In this document: piece by piece, positions 8,704-17,243 of the stretch
Layout of the letters: every line of letters starts with the position of its first letter
Position numbering within the stretch: position 1 is the first letter of the stretch
DNA from: Oculatella sp. LEGE 06141
GTDB lineage: Bacteria > Cyanobacteriota > Cyanobacteriia > Elainellales > Elainellaceae
Reading direction: 5' to 3'
Length of the DNA stretch: 64,000 nt
NCBI RefSeq assembly: GCF_015207605.1
Contig: NZ_JADEWO010000012.1
Location: forward strand, 1-64,000
Notes under the pieces: model-generated
What the model saw: only the letters and a program-made list of their open reading frames with translations
Told to the model about the DNA's origin: nothing
The model's database searches: none
Made by a program: the position numbers and the translations under genes

Positions 8704-9309
8704 TTAGCGGTTCCAGAAGTCGGTGACATCATAGCCCAACTCTGCTAGCATCTGGCGGAGCAGCGGCATACTCAAGCCAATGACATTGGTGTGGCAGCCA
8801 TCAATTTTTTCCACAAACAAGCTGCCTCGCCCTTCCAGGGCAAAGCACCCGGCGCAGTTGAGCGGTTCTCCGGTTGCAACATAGGCTTCAATTTGGCGAT
8901 CGCTAACGTTTGCAAACTCTACTCGCGTTACCTGACAGCGAACCAGCGTCTTAACCTGGGTCTGGTCGATTAGCACATGCCCGGTATACAGTTCACCCGT
9001 TAGGCCGCGCATTTTCTGCCAGCGGGCGATCGCCTCTATAGCATTGGCAGGTTTGCCGTAGACCTCGCAGTTCAGCGATAACACAGAATCGCATCCGATA
9101 ATCAACGAGTTTGTAAACCGGGGTGCAACAGTCTCAGCTTTGCCGATCGCCAGAGCCTGAACCAGCTCGGCTGGGTTGTTGTCTTGAATTTGCGATTCAT
9201 CAAAATCACTTGGGCAAACGAGCGGCTCGATGCCAGCGGTTTGCAACAAACGTCGCCGCGCGGGTGAAGCAGAGGCCAGAACAAGCGGTGGAGTGCCCAT
9301 AGAACTCAA
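8704..9309 (-). CDS. maf: Maf-like nucleoside triphosphate pyrophosphatase
   Basis: A 201-residue Maf/Ham1-fold house-cleaning enzyme that hydrolyses non-canonical or modified nucleoside triphosphates to monophosphates. Seen: the N-terminal signature [17 protein letters not shown] (about residues 10-26) with the substrate-binding SASxxR, CPSDFDE, and the conserved [16 protein letters not shown] (about 72-87) with the catalytic Asp. The C-terminal [34 protein letters not shown] block is also typical. Length matches the family. It stands alone, upstream-to-downstream from CyanoP on the same strand with a 116-bp gap. Confidence 0.93.
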   Translation of the reverse strand: MSSMGTPPLVLASASPARRRLLQTAGIEPLVCPSDFDESQIQDNNPAELVQALAIGKAETVAPRFTNSLIIGCDSVLSLNCEVYGKPANAIEAIARWQKMRGLTGELYTGHVLIDQTQVKTLVRCQVTRVEFANVSDRQIEAYVATGEPLNCAGCFALEGRGSLFVEKIDGCHTNVIGLSMPLLRQMLAELGYDVTDFWNR

Positions 9310-9425
9310 GACGTGAACTGCGAAAGTTGAATGATGGATGAAGATGAAGTTCCAGGACTACGTTAGCAGGTTGCTGATAACCTCCAGGATCAAGCTCTTA
9401 ACCCTTTGCTATTCATCGCTAATGA

Positions 9426-9971
9426 CTAGTTCACGGAGAAAGAGTTGACCACCAGTTGCAGCTTATCTTTAACTCGTTCCCACCGTTCTTCTGTCGTTGA
9501 AAGATTGAAGGTAAAGAGCTTGCCACGACGCACAATGACACTAGCAAAGTTGTGCCGATCCTGATACGGCAGCTTAACAGCGTATTCCAACATATAGTAT
9601 GTTTTGTCGCCAACTTCGCGGGCTTCTGCATTGACGAGTTCGGCTTTGCGGTTGGAGTCGGGAGGGGCGATCGCGTTTTTCGAGAGGTTGTAGCCAACTT
9701 CACTAGGCGTGCCTAGCTCTTTTAGCGTCTTATTGTCCGGAACCGGGCTAATGACAACGCTGACATTTTCCGTTTCTTCAATCAGGTCGTGCAGAACCAC
9801 ATCCGGCCCATTGTCAACCTTGACCTCAATCCAGCCATTGGGATACAAAAACTTGTAGCCTTCGTAGTCGTTAATAAACGGCTTTAGGCCAGCGGTCGCC
9901 GAAGTGCAACTCTGCAAGCTCAGGCTCAATACAATCAGCACGAGGGCTGCAATTCGCTTCAGCATCTCCAA
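9426..9971 (-). CDS. CyanoP, PsbP-like photosystem II lipoprotein
   Basis: A 181-residue PsbP-family protein. The cyanobacterial form, CyanoP, is a lipid-anchored lumenal protein that associates with photosystem II and aids its assembly. Seen: a signal peptide with lipobox LSLQSC (Cys22), then the PsbP-fold region beginning KPFINDYEGYKFLYPNGWIEVKVDNGPDVVLHDLI, and the family end VNSFSV. The start may be the first ATG or the ATG two codons later (MLKRIAALV); the signal peptide is intact either way. Single gene, no operon partner evident. Confidence 0.9.
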   Translation of the reverse strand: MEMLKRIAALVLIVLSLSLQSCTSATAGLKPFINDYEGYKFLYPNGWIEVKVDNGPDVVLHDLIEETENVSVVISPVPDNKTLKELGTPSEVGYNLSKNAIAPPDSNRKAELVNAEAREVGDKTYYMLEYAVKLPYQDRHNFASVIVRRGKLFTFNLSTTEERWERVKDKLQLVVNSFSVN

Positions 9972-10216
9972 ATATCCTCAACCTTGAGTAAACCAGCTTG
10001 CTTCAGTCCACCACCTTGGGCTGAGACCGTTGAGATTATTTTCTCATCAAGCGCTGCTATTGTTACAAAAACTTCAAATTATTCTAAGGATGGCAGGCTG
10101 TTCTTTAACCATATCTATAGCTAGCCCTTAACCCCTCTTAACCAGTCTTTGCGGTGATTCAGGTATTCTAACGGGGATAACATTGTTAAGAATCTAAAAG
10201 ACGGGGATTCACCCTT

Positions 10217-10921
10217 ATGGCTACGTTGCTTGATCTCGTCATGAAAGGTGGGCCGGTGATGATCCCCATTGTTGGGTTTTCGGTGGTAACCATTGCCTGT
10301 GCCTTGGAGCGCAGTGTGTTTTGGTATCGGTTGCTTAGCCAGGAAGACCGAATTATGCATGATGTACTGGAAGCGGCTCGGTACAGCCTGGATGACGCGG
10401 AGGCGATCGCACAGCAGGCCACAGCTCTGCCCATCGGGCGGTTTTTGCTGGCACCGTTAAAACTCAACCAGCCCAGTCCAGAAACGTTTCGGCTGGCGAT
10501 GGAAGCGGCGGGTGATAAAGAGTTTGTGCAAATGCGTAAGGGGGACAAACTGCTAGAAACCACGGTTGCTATATCGCCACTGTTGGGGCTGTTGGGAACT
10601 GTAACTGGATTAATTGCTACCTTTGGCAACCTCAACATTGGAGGTGGCGGCACTACAGAACAGGCGACCCAGGCAGCGGCAGGCATTGGGGAAGCGTTAA
10701 TTACAACAGCAGCAGGTATGATTGTGGCCATTATAGCGCTGCTAATCTTTCGAGTGCTGGTGACGCTGCAATCGCGCCAAATGGACTACTTTTCTGAGGT
10801 GGGCAGTGAGTTGGAGTTGATCTATCGGCAGATTTGGTATGAACCCAACGGAACTGAGTTAGACCGTTATTTGCCATCTGTCGCCTCGGTGCATGGGGTT
10901 AGAGCAACAGACGATCGCTAA
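10217..10921 (+). CDS. exbB: MotA/TolQ/ExbB-type proton channel protein
   Basis: A 234-residue inner-membrane subunit of an ExbB/TolQ-type energy transducer, which with ExbD uses the proton gradient to power a partner protein such as TonB. Seen: an N-terminal membrane helix (about residues 10-30, GGPVMIPIVGFSVVTIACALE), the cytoplasmic loop, and two C-terminal helices. The signature is ISPLLGLLGTVTGLIATF (about 117-134) and GIGEALITTAAGMIVAIIALLIF (about 157-179). It is the first gene of a tight set exbB-exbD-exbD; the next preferred start is 45 bases downstream. Confidence 0.93.
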   Translation: MATLLDLVMKGGPVMIPIVGFSVVTIACALERSVFWYRLLSQEDRIMHDVLEAARYSLDDAEAIAQQATALPIGRFLLAPLKLNQPSPETFRLAMEAAGDKEFVQMRKGDKLLETTVAISPLLGLLGTVTGLIATFGNLNIGGGGTTEQATQAAAGIGEALITTAAGMIVAIIALLIFRVLVTLQSRQMDYFSEVGSELELIYRQIWYEPNGTELDRYLPSVASVHGVRATDDR

Positions 10922-10966
10922 TTGTTCATTATTTTAGTGAGTTGGCGCTTCAGTGAGTTAGTGCTT

Positions 10967-11368
10967 ATGCAATTTCGCAACCGGGAACAGGCACCTTTAC
11001 CCGAAATTAACCTGATTCCTATGCTGAATGTGATGATGGGCATTCTGGCCTTCTTTGTGATGATTACGATGAATTTAACCACGCAACAAGGCGTAGAGGT
11101 ACCGCTGCCCGATCGCGCTGAAAATACATCAGTGCAGCCCGATATATATCCATTAATTGTGGATTTAATGCCACAGGGCATTATGTTAGGTGAACAGTCG
11201 ATTGAAGAAGCACAATTGCTTCAAGAAATACAAAACTATCTGACCAGCAATGAAGCAGGGATGGTGGTGCTGCAAGTTGATCCCCAACTGCCTTACGATC
11301 GCGTTGTGCAATTGTTAGGAACGATGAAAGAAATAGGGGGCGATCGTGTTTCATTGGCAATTGATTGA
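10967..11368 (+). CDS. exbD: ExbD/TolR family biopolymer transport protein (first copy)
   Basis: A 133-residue ExbD: short cytoplasmic N-terminus, one membrane helix (LNVMMGILAFFVMITMN, about residues 20-36) and a periplasmic domain ending VQLLGTMKEIGGDRVSLAID, the family's usual terminus. The frame is open back to a TTG at 10922, but the ATG at 10967 gives the normal ExbD beginning (MQFRNREQAPLPEINLIPML) and is preferred. The membrane helix carries Asn (LNVMM) where ExbD proteins normally have the proton-relay Asp (LxDVxx); the second copy keeps the Asp. Confidence 0.9.
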   Translation: MQFRNREQAPLPEINLIPMLNVMMGILAFFVMITMNLTTQQGVEVPLPDRAENTSVQPDIYPLIVDLMPQGIMLGEQSIEEAQLLQEIQNYLTSNEAGMVVLQVDPQLPYDRVVQLLGTMKEIGGDRVSLAID

Positions 11369-11400
11369 CTGCTTATTAATTGTCTGCTCGTTGAAAACCC

Positions 11401-11820
11401 ATGTCGTTTAAAAACCGTAAGACTAGAGCGCAAATTCCAGAAGTCAATTTAGTACCCATGATGGACGTACTAATGACCGTTCTGACCTTCTTTATCATCA
11501 TTTCAATGACGTTGACCGGGCAGCAAATGGCGGGAGTAAATTTGCCACAAACGGCTGGAGACGGAACGACAGCAGAAGCCGAGGCTGACGCTACTCTCAT
11601 GATTGGACTTGATCGACAGGGGCAGATTTTGTTGGAAAATCAACCGATCGCCCGCTCTGAACTGGCTGAAGCAATGCGAACTTTTTTAAGCCAAAACCCA
11701 AACGGTAGCGTGTTACTTAAAGCCGACCGTGAGCTGACCTATGATGAGGTGACAGCATTACTAAAAACAATGAGAGATGCGGGTGGCGATCGAGTGTTAC
11801 TGGCGATCGATCGCAGCTAG
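11401..11820 (+). CDS. exbD: ExbD/TolR family biopolymer transport protein (second copy)
   Basis: A 139-residue paralogue of the gene just upstream. It has the standard VNLVPMMDVLMTVLTFFIII helix region with the conserved membrane Asp (MMDVLM, about residue 21), then a periplasmic domain ending VTALLKTMRDAGGDRVLLAIDRS. Two ExbD-type subunits after one ExbB suggests a hetero-dimer of ExbD subunits in the channel complex, with this copy providing the proton-carrying Asp. It is 32 bases downstream of the first copy, in one operon. Confidence 0.92.
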   Translation: MSFKNRKTRAQIPEVNLVPMMDVLMTVLTFFIIISMTLTGQQMAGVNLPQTAGDGTTAEAEADATLMIGLDRQGQILLENQPIARSELAEAMRTFLSQNPNGSVLLKADRELTYDEVTALLKTMRDAGGDRVLLAIDRS

Positions 11821-12018
11821 GCTGATATTTTTCTGAACCCTAATTTATAGCCCAACACCCGCAGGGAGGTAGCGTACCCTGCGGCAACACGCTATGGGCA
11901 ATACTTCTGGATCTATTTCAAGGGCTATTTGCCCAATGTACGACCTCCGGGAAACGTTTGATACGTTTAAAGCAACCTCTTAGAACAGCATCTTGTTTTC
12001 GTTGGCTTAACAACAGTA

Positions 12019-12202
12019 TTAGAAGATGTTTTAAAAGTGCTGAATGTCACCCGAGCCGCCGCCTAAATTCCCAATTCTGGCTTCGACGTGAGCGCTCAGC
12101 CGAACGGGGACTTTGAAATAGAACTGGCTCGGAAGTCCCCCAAGGTTGGAGGATTTAGGGGGCAAATGCAGTACATTTGCTACTTTTAAAACATCCTCTT
12201 AA
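12019..12202. mobile_element. MITE-like non-coding element with about 20-bp terminal inverted repeats
   Basis: The left end ttagaagatgttttaaaagt (12019-12038) is an inverted copy of the right end acttttaaaacatcctctta (12182-12201), matching at 18 of 20 positions. The roughly 180-bp interior has no open frame and contains further self-complementary blocks such as gggacttt...ggaagtccc and cctaaattccc...ggatttaggggg. A partial copy of the left end lies at 52341-52363. No transposase is encoded, so mobilisation would need one in trans. The surrounding gap 11821-12289 holds no gene. Confidence 0.75.
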
Positions 12203-12337
12203 ACATGTTTAATAAAGCGCTAGTTTTCTCTTAACCTTTTAGCATTCGTTACATTATTAATCCTTAATCATAGTTGTTTACTTTTATCTGTGACGGTATT
12301 AAATCCAAGTCACTTACGCGTCATGGAGTGTGTTGTT

Positions 12338-13366
12338 ATGGTGGTGAACGGTCTAAACATCAAGCGTAGCGGTTTTACAGTAGCAGGAGCGATCGCAACA
12401 ACGGCTGCTGCTGTTGGCTTAGCTTCCCCTCTGGCATTGTCTCAAGAAGCGGTGATTCAAATCGATGGTTCTAGCACGGTCTATCCCATTACTGAGGCCG
12501 TTGCCGAAGAATTTATGGGGCAGAATCGGGGTACTCAAGTCACGGTTGGAATTTCGGGTACAGGTGGCGGTTTCGCCCGGTTTTGCAATGGTGAAACTGC
12601 CATTTCTAATGCGTCTCGTCCAATTAAGTCCTCTGAAGTGGAAGCGTGCAGTGCTAATGGCGTTGAGTACATTGAACTACCGATTGCTTATGACGCACTC
12701 ACCATTGTGGTCAATCCAGATAATGACTGGGTGGATAGCTTGAGTTTCGCAGAACTGAAGACGATGTGGGAGCCTGATGCCCAAGGCACAATTACCAACT
12801 GGAATCAAGTTCGCAGCAGTTTTCCTGATGCTCCTCTGGAGCTATACGCTCCTGGTACCGATTCCGGCACGTTCGACTACTTCACTGAAACCATTGTGGG
12901 TGAGTCTGGGGCGAGCCGTGGTGATTTTACTGCTAGCGAAGATGACAATATCCTGGTTCAGGGGGTGGCTCAAAGCGAAAATGCCCTTGGCTACTTTGGG
13001 TTAGCCTACTATGAAGAAAATGCCGATCGCTTGATGGCAGTGCCGATTGATGGCGGTAACGGTCCAGTAGCTCCCTCTGCTGAAACAGTAGAAAACGAGA
13101 GCTATCCGCTGGCTCGTCCTATTTTCATCTATATCAGTGCTGAAGCGGCAGAGCGTCCTGAAGTACAGGCGTTTGTCGAGTTTTACCTCAACAATGCCAC
13201 TACCCTGGTGCCAGAGGTGGGCTACGTTCCGCTTTCCGAAGAAATCTACACCATTGCGGCAGAACGGTTTCAATCTCGTCAAGTGGGTAGCGTCTTTGAG
13301 GGTGAAAATACAACGGGGGTTAGCGTGGCAGATCTGCTACGGCTAGAAGGCGGCACCCAGCAATAA
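12338..13366 (+). CDS. pstS: PstS/SphX-type periplasmic phosphate-binding protein
   Basis: A 342-residue substrate-binding protein of the high-affinity phosphate ABC transporter family. Seen: a signal peptide ([29 protein letters not shown]) and the family motifs [72 protein letters not shown] and [10 protein letters not shown]. The start at ATG 12338 is preferred over upstream GTG/ATG codons because it gives a compact signal peptide. No pstC/A/B genes follow, so it is a stand-alone binding protein, as SphX often is. CTTAACCT at 12230-12237 resembles one half of a cyanobacterial Pho box. A strong terminator follows. Confidence 0.92.
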   Translation: MVVNGLNIKRSGFTVAGAIATTAAAVGLASPLALSQEAVIQIDGSSTVYPITEAVAEEFMGQNRGTQVTVGISGTGGGFARFCNGETAISNASRPIKSSEVEACSANGVEYIELPIAYDALTIVVNPDNDWVDSLSFAELKTMWEPDAQGTITNWNQVRSSFPDAPLELYAPGTDSGTFDYFTETIVGESGASRGDFTASEDDNILVQGVAQSENALGYFGLAYYEENADRLMAVPIDGGNGPVAPSAETVENESYPLARPIFIYISAEAAERPEVQAFVEFYLNNATTLVPEVGYVPLSEEIYTIAAERFQSRQVGSVFEGENTTGVSVADLLRLEGGTQQ

Positions 13367-13442
13367 GTGGAATGGTGTTCACCCTCAGCAAACTTCTTGT
13401 ATTCGTACCATTGACATGAGCCAACGTTGTTAAGAGCGTGAT

Positions 13443-13480
13443 CCCCTGGAGTGAACTCAATAATTCACTCCAGGGGTTTT
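13443..13480 (+). terminator. rho-independent terminator after pstS
   Basis: A perfect 13-bp stem, CCCCTGGAGTGAA (13443-13455) with TTCACTCCAGGGG (13464-13476), an 8-base loop and a TTTT run. It ends the pstS transcript and argues against the TTG start at 13479 for the next gene. Confidence 0.9.
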
Positions 13481-13523
13481 GATTAAGCTCAGTTGCGATC
13501 GCCCCATACTCAGCCAGCCTTCA

Positions 13524-14378
13524 ATGGAACATTCTTCTAGTGTGTTGCAGCAATCAGAACCCCTCTGGCGACTGTTCTATCGTCCGATGTTTGCTATCTC
13601 ATTGGTCTTACATGCCTTTGTTTTGATGGTGCCTTTTCCTTCAGAACCAGAGCCAGTTGCCGAGTCAGAGGTAGAGGAAACAGTCAATTTAGCTAGCCTT
13701 GCCGCTCTTAACCGTCCTGCCCCCACGCCACCGCCTCAAGCCTCTCCGTTGCCTAGCCCCATACCGCCACCAACGCCTCAGGCCACCCCCGCACCCGTGA
13801 CAGCGATCGCGCCACTTCCCGCACCGCTGCTACCCAATCCAGTTTCTAACCCCAACCCAGAACCCAGCCCTGAAGCGTCACCCACAGAAACTACTGCTAC
13901 GGTGAGCGATCCTGTGCCGGAACTCACGCCTGATCCGGTTGTGGAAGAACCCTTTGCAGACTTTTTTGCCCAATTTCAGGGCAACCTCCAGGGGCTTGGC
14001 TCCGTTGAAGGGTTGGGCATCCCCGTCGAATTTTTTGCAGAACCCGAAGCGTTTTTTGCGGCAGACAGCCTGCAAAGGGGATCAGAGCCGGAACCCCTGG
14101 CTGGCAATGAAAACGTGCTGTGGTTTTCGCTGAAGCGACCCGCCCAGGTATACGACCAACTGCAACAGGTGTTTGCAGACTATACCTTTTCGCCAATCGG
14201 AAACTATGGTGGTGGCGATTTGTATGAAGCCACTCAGGGCGATCGCACCTTTTATCTCAGCCTGGTTCCTGGAAACTCCAGCATCAATACCTTTGCGGTA
14301 TTTTGGAGCCGCGATCCCAATCAACCGATTGAGGCCACAGCCACTCCCGTCGCTGATCCCTCTGGTGCAGCAAACTGA
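13524..14378 (+). CDS. TonB-like proline-rich periplasmic-spanning protein
   Basis: A 284-residue protein with TonB-like layout: short cytoplasmic N-terminus, one membrane helix (MFAISLVLHAFVLMVPFP, about residues 22-39), a proline/acidic-rich stretch (about 40-155) of the kind that spans the periplasm, and a C-terminal globular domain (about 160-270) containing LWFSLKRPAQVYDQLQQVF and NYGGGDLYEATQ. The last domain is not a recognisable TonB C-terminus. The start at ATG 13524 is preferred because the upstream TTG lies in the pstS terminator. With exbB-exbD-exbD 1.7 kb upstream, a role as an energy transducer for an outer-membrane transporter is plausible but unproven. Confidence 0.7.
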   Translation: MEHSSSVLQQSEPLWRLFYRPMFAISLVLHAFVLMVPFPSEPEPVAESEVEETVNLASLAALNRPAPTPPPQASPLPSPIPPPTPQATPAPVTAIAPLPAPLLPNPVSNPNPEPSPEASPTETTATVSDPVPELTPDPVVEEPFADFFAQFQGNLQGLGSVEGLGIPVEFFAEPEAFFAADSLQRGSEPEPLAGNENVLWFSLKRPAQVYDQLQQVFADYTFSPIGNYGGGDLYEATQGDRTFYLSLVPGNSSINTFAVFWSRDPNQPIEATATPVADPSGAAN

Positions 14379-14448
14379 GCCTTGACCTGGATTGTAATGC
14401 CAACTGCTGACAGGTTGAACCATCCTCCAAGGCGGCGACCACTCAGTT

Positions 14449-14481
14449 AAAAAGTGCAGGTGCGGTTGTCAATCGCACCTG
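14449..14481 (-). terminator. terminator for the DUF1816 gene
   Basis: CAGGTGCG (14457-14464) pairs with CGCACCTG (14474-14481) across a 9-base loop. On the minus strand the stem is followed by CACTTTTT, a U-tract, about 40 bases after the DUF1816 stop codon. Confidence 0.75.
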
Positions 14482-14523
14482 TGTACCGCACTAAAAACTG
14501 TACTGCCACCCTTCGTGTGAGAT

Positions 14524-14802
14524 TCAAACTTCCGCTGTTTCCTTCTCGGTGTAGATGGTCAACTGTTCGGGTTTACACCATCTCACCTGAGGTGTAAACA
14601 CATTCGCCCCTTCGCTAGTTAAGTCTTCGACGTAGCCACTTTGGTAGGTCTTTGCTTCCTCTGCGGAATCAAAAGGGCCAAAGAAATAGGTGCAACTTGG
14701 GTTGGTTGTAATAATTTCAACCCACCAGGCGAAGCCTTCCTCTTTGGAAGGCAACGTGAAAATACTGCCGAAAATACCTTTAATACTTTGAAATAGTCCC
14801 AT
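14524..14802 (-). CDS. DUF1816 domain-containing small protein
   Basis: A 92-residue protein of the cyanobacteria-specific DUF1816 family. The family core is visible as WWVEIITTNPSCTYFFGPFDSAEEA (about residues 26-50), followed by GYVEDLTSEGA. The family has been compared with the small CpcD-type linker domain of phycobilisomes, but function is not established. It is monocistronic, with its own terminator just downstream. Confidence 0.88.
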   Translation of the reverse strand: MGLFQSIKGIFGSIFTLPSKEEGFAWWVEIITTNPSCTYFFGPFDSAEEAKTYQSGYVEDLTSEGANVFTPQVRWCKPEQLTIYTEKETAEV

Positions 14803-14875
14803 AAACCTCTCCGCAGTTTGTAGGGCTAAACCACAATGTTTGCCGAATACTTGTCTTTAACATTTGCTGGTTTGG

Positions 14876-15478
14876 CTAGGGAATGAGCCAAGCTCCCTCA
14901 TACCTTCCCGATTCCCATTGAAAATAGGCTCGACAGTTTCCTTCATTATGAAGCTGTAAAAAGTCTATTTCATCGACCTGGGTACACACAACCGCAAAAT
15001 GTTGTCGTCCCACTTCAACATCGCTCATAGACACGTTACCTGACTGAAAATTACCAACAATTCCAGACTCCGGTTGGTCTACCTTTGTGCCAGGTGTAGT
15101 CGGTTTGACATACGTTATGAGGCTTTTTGGGCGGCTGTGCTGCCAAAGCTGGTTTGCAATTTGGTCATCAAAATGTACTGTAGCATTTCCGGTAATGCGT
15201 AACTGTTCTCTGCTGTCAGAATTCCAAAAATGCAGTGCTACCCTGGGATGCTTTTGGATTTCATTAATCTTTTGGGCGCGGCGATCGGAATGAAAGCAGA
15301 GCGATCGCGCTTCCAATTCAGCCCGACGCAGAATGATAGTACGCACATTGGGGCCATTGCTGCCAAGGGTGCCAAACGCAGGGGAATGGTAGGGATGGGC
15401 AGGATCAGCGGCTCCCTTGTGGATCTGATCCCAAATGTGTTGCAGCAATTGGTTGAGATCGGTATGTCGTTCTGTCAC
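14876..15478 (-). CDS. pyridoxamine 5'-phosphate oxidase-like FMN-binding protein
   Basis: A 200-residue flavin-reductase-barrel protein of the PNPOx-like type (Alr4036-like group). The FMN-phosphate region PNVRTIILRRAELEARSLCFHSDRRAQKINEIQKHPRVALHFWN (about residues 43-88) is clear, and the C-terminal LHNEGNCRAYFQWESGRYEGAWLIP is typical. It may be a true pyridoxamine phosphate oxidase (vitamin B6 salvage) or a related FMN oxidoreductase; the divergent N-terminus favours the latter. It is 73 bases from the DUF1816 gene on the same strand. Confidence 0.85.
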   Translation of the reverse strand: MTERHTDLNQLLQHIWDQIHKGAADPAHPYHSPAFGTLGSNGPNVRTIILRRAELEARSLCFHSDRRAQKINEIQKHPRVALHFWNSDSREQLRITGNATVHFDDQIANQLWQHSRPKSLITYVKPTTPGTKVDQPESGIVGNFQSGNVSMSDVEVGRQHFAVVCTQVDEIDFLQLHNEGNCRAYFQWESGRYEGAWLIP

Positions 15479-15939
15479 GGTGGTGGGTTACGCTCCGGCT
15501 CTCAACAGACGTTGCTTCGATCGTCTCCTGAAGCTAGACGAAATGCAGAAAACACGTTTGGATCTAACGGGGTTTGACGCAACGCGAGCCAGCCAACCAG
15601 CCAACATCGCTCTAAAGACGGGTAATTTAGTGTGGATCAACGTGGGTTTATCTCAATGGCTATATAACACCACAATAATTCTGCCACTTCTGAAAGGGAT
15701 ACACAATTCAGGAGACTTGCGAGCTAATTCTGGTTAAGCTGCGGTCAATCAAGCTGGCTGCGAAACCCACCTTCGGACGAATGCGGAGCCATAGGCGCGG
15801 TAGATGAAGCATAGACAGCTTGCAGGGCTGGCATTGCCAACCCTACCTGAGAAAGCAAATTGAAGTGAGACATTAATGGCGATCGGGCTTTGCGCTTAAC
15901 GGCTCTCTGGCAACCTGCGATCGGTTTCAAACAGCCTGG
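15479..15939. other. 461-bp spacer without a supported gene
   Basis: Short frames here lack ribosome sites and protein-like composition. The only structure noted is a hairpin GGGCTGGCA/TGCCAACCC (15825-15843), similar to REP-like hairpins common in cyanobacterial spacers. Confidence 0.5.
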
Positions 15940-16026
15940 TCAATAGAGGTTCAGGACTGGAGCCAGTAGCAGCATCACAGCTCCAACAGCAACGAAGGCT
16001 AGTGTTGTCCAAAAAAAGATCTGCAT
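15940..16026 (-). CDS. candidate 28-residue single-helix membrane peptide
   Basis: A small frame with a good ribosome site: AAAGGA lies 7 bases before the ATG at 16026. The predicted peptide begins MQIFFWTTLAFVAVGAVML and ends APVLNLY, so nearly the whole length is one membrane helix. Cyanobacteria have many such peptides in photosystem, cytochrome b6f and NDH-1 complexes. I could not match this one to a known subunit. The evidence is the ribosome site plus composition only. Confidence 0.4.
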   Translation of the reverse strand: MQIFFWTTLAFVAVGAVMLLLAPVLNLY

Positions 16027-16260
16027 TACTATTCCTTTGAGCAGAGTTTCAGCGGGAGGGGTTGATTCCCTTGTTTCAATTCATCTGAAAATCGGGGGTC
16101 ATTTCATCCTGCCTGAGAGGTAGGTTAGACCTGAGGCTCTGCCGCTTTTTTGGCGATCGACAAAATACTACTCAGGGTATAGAACGCGGATAGAGTAACC
16201 CCCTCTATGGAGTGAAACACTGTGATTTCATCCTGCACTATAACCGCAAATAGAGGCTCA

Positions 16261-16326
16261 ATGAGCATGGCATTTCCAGTTCTGGTTATCCTGATGGGGA
16301 TCGTTTTTGCTGTGGCTGAAATGTAG
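16261..16326 (+). CDS. candidate 21-residue membrane peptide
   Basis: The frame MSMAFPVLVILMGIVFAVAE plus one residue is preceded by AGAGG four bases before the ATG. It is a single hydrophobic helix with no charged residue until the last Glu. It stands alone in a 490-bp stretch between the other small peptide and the cysteine-motif gene. It might be a genuine micro-protein or chance; no family was recognised. Confidence 0.3.
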   Translation: MSMAFPVLVILMGIVFAVAEM

Positions 16327-16519
16327 CTGAGATTGCTTTGAGCAGGTCGTTTGCGGTGTTGGCGAATAGGTCAGGCAACCTTTGAATTTGGCGATCGAAC
16401 TGAGACGATCGAATCGAACTGAAACCAATTGGGTTGAACCATACGGCTATATCGACCAGGAATAAATTGAGCTTCTACCACAAATGTGAGTTGATGAGCA
16501 GTAATTAGGTGAACCGGGC

Positions 16520-16879
16520 ATGAAGGCGGATAACGTAGTCAATTCTCAAACCATCGAAACGCTAAATCCGAGCGAGGCTTCAACCTCTGAAGCACCTGGC
16601 AACACAACAACGATTGGAGCGGAACTTTGGCTGGTTCCCATTGGCGCTTTGGCCGTAACATGGGTTATCGTTTTGCTGAAGCAGTCGTTGACCTGTAAGA
16701 TGTTGCGGGCAAGAATTGCAAACAAAAAACTGTTCCAGCCTATCCCCTGCTCGAACTGTCGCTTTTTCAATAACAGCCCTTACTTACAATGCGCCGTTCA
16801 TCCATCGCGGGCATTGAGTGCAGAGGCCGTTGAATGTCCTGATTTTTGGTCAAGAGCCAGTAACAAATTTTCCCGATGA
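16520..16879 (+). CDS. small membrane protein with C-terminal four-cysteine motif (first paralogue)
   Basis: A 119-residue protein: a polar N-terminus, one membrane helix (ELWLVPIGALAVTWVIVLL, about residues 35-53), a basic linker, then a conserved cysteine module PCSNCRFFNNSPYLQCAVHP ... VECPDFW (about 76-111). The spacing is Cys-x2-Cys-x11-Cys-x14-Cys. The set of four cysteines suggests binding of zinc or an iron-sulfur centre, on the cytoplasmic side if positive-inside holds. A paralogue lies 365 bp downstream in the same direction. I recall similar uncharacterised cyanobacterial proteins but no function. Confidence 0.75.
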   Translation: MKADNVVNSQTIETLNPSEASTSEAPGNTTTIGAELWLVPIGALAVTWVIVLLKQSLTCKMLRARIANKKLFQPIPCSNCRFFNNSPYLQCAVHPSRALSAEAVECPDFWSRASNKFSR

Positions 16880-17243
16880 TGCTTCAAAACCCGGTTAAGT
16901 AAATCACTGAAGCTGCTTTCTGGTGGTGGATTGAGGTGTTAAGCTTTGCGGTGATCGTTGGATGGGTGTCGTCTGGTTGGTCGAGGTTGGCGCGATCGCG
17001 TCGTGTGACAGATTTTGATCCCCACGACTGTCTCCAGGGCTGTCCCTATGTTTGTATATGACGATGAGCTGTTCTAGGCGATTCCAGAGTTTGAGGTTGC
17101 GTGGTGCAATTCGGAAAACGATAGAAAATTGAGCCTACAGAGAGGTCACAGGATTTTAGCCGTGGGTGGCAACTGGGTAGATAGAGGTGGATAGAAGCTG
17201 AAGTTCAAGCCAGTGATGGCCTGAACGATCGTTGCACAAATGA
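16880..17243. other. 364-bp spacer between the two cysteine-motif paralogues
   Basis: No gene, hairpin terminator or repeat that I can support was found here. Confidence 0.5.

Noticed and set aside
10922-10966. Upstream TTG start for the first exbD gene
   Set aside because: The added 15 residues are hydrophobic and unlike ExbD N-termini, while the ATG at 10967 gives the normal beginning.
15435-15737. A 100-codon plus-strand frame after the PNPOx-like gene
   Set aside because: It overlaps the PNPOx-like gene on the other strand, has no ribosome site and no protein-like pattern.
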